Shown here: piece after piece, positions 63,821 to 64,000 of the stretch
Layout of the letters: every line of letters begins with the position of its first letter
Numbering within the stretch: the first letter of the stretch is position 1
DNA from: an uncultured Collinsella sp.
GTDB taxonomy: Bacteria; Actinomycetota; Coriobacteriia; Coriobacteriales; Coriobacteriaceae
Assembly: GCA_938005465.1 (NCBI GenBank)
Contig: CALLNU010000034.1
Location: 1 to 64,000 of the forward strand
Reading direction: 5' to 3'
Length of the DNA: 64,000 bases
Made by a program: the position numbers and the translations under genes
Notes under the pieces: generated by a model
Told to the model about the DNA's origin: nothing
Databases searched by the model: none
Seen by the model: the letters and a program-made list of their open reading frames with translations, nothing else

Positions 63821-64000
63821 ATGGCTGACAAGAACCCTTTGACTCCGGAAGAAGTGACGGAGTTATTCTCCGAAATCGATGCATCCGGCGTCTTGGATCC
63901 CACGCTCGCCAAAAAGCGTACCGAGCGCATGCGTGAGAAGGAGGCTGCGGCCAAGCGCGGTGACAAAGCGGCGCTAGCGCAGCTGCGCAGCGAGGACCGC
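63821..64000 (+). CDS. gene cut by the window edge
   Basis: ATG at 63821 with AGGAAG five bases upstream. Sixty codons are visible (MADKNPLTPEEVTELFSEID...), acidic then Lys/Arg/Ala-rich, no stop before the edge. No family recognised. It follows the ABC exporter closely and may be in its operon. Confidence 0.6.
   Translation, partial: MADKNPLTPEEVTELFSEIDASGVLDPTLAKKRTERMREKEAAAKRGDKAALAQLRSEDR

Overview
The window is a high-GC Gram-positive chromosome segment centred on the replication origin. Gene content and order (rpmH-rnpA-yidD-yidC-jag-rsmG-parA-parB reading left, dnaA-dnaN-recF-dciA-gyrB-gyrA reading right), the paired WYL regulators, LPxTG-like adhesins and protein style suggest a Coriobacteriia gut actinobacterium, most likely Collinsella or a close relative. 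This assignment is inference from gene content; no 16S gene or database search was available.

Layout. 1-5.8 kb: tRNA-Lys, an M29 aminopeptidase, a small membrane protein, purC and a two-component system. 5.9-10.3 kb: a Tat lipoprotein coupled to a TSCPD protein, and a solute-binding protein overlapping a membrane diguanylate cyclase. 10.3-14.0 kb: an islet with one large Ig-like surface protein, bounded by two copies of the purB 3' end; its predicted promoter has ten G residues in the -35/-10 spacer. 14.0-19.6 kb: purB, tRNA-Gly beside unusual hairpin repeats, and a thioester/Cna-B adhesin. 19.7-30.2 kb: a split, probably degenerate M28 peptidase-like membrane protein, two WYL regulators, a DinG-type exonuclease-helicase, ddl and rlmN.

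30.4-46.8 kb is the origin block. Three perfect parS sites lie beside parA. The rpmH-dnaA interval holds a GHKL-ATPase/winged-helix gene. The 12-mer AGTTTTCAACAG occurs four times around dnaA and is the likely local DnaA box. It matches an unusual DnaA recognition motif (GNRNHSTV instead of GGRDHTTV). DnaA-trio-like repeats lie in the dnaA-dnaN spacer.

46.8-64 kb: a 136-bp palindrome, tRNA-Ile, a DUF151 nuclease, typA, a beta-helix membrane protein, a TRIC-type channel, a PD-(D/E)XK-like nuclease gene between two inverted palindromic repeats, two tRNA-Ser genes with a second hairpin array, rpsF-ssb-rpsR-rplI, dnaB, purA, purD, a NUDIX hydrolase, an ABC exporter and a gene cut by the window edge.

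The least explained structures are (1) the nuclease gene bounded by 65-bp inverted palindromes, (2) the tRNA T-arm-linked hairpin arrays at 15.6 and 54.2 kb, whose stems differ in sequence but keep pairing, (3) the purB-end islet with a likely phase-variable promoter, and (4) the GHKL gene inside the origin together with the changed DnaA box and DnaA motif.
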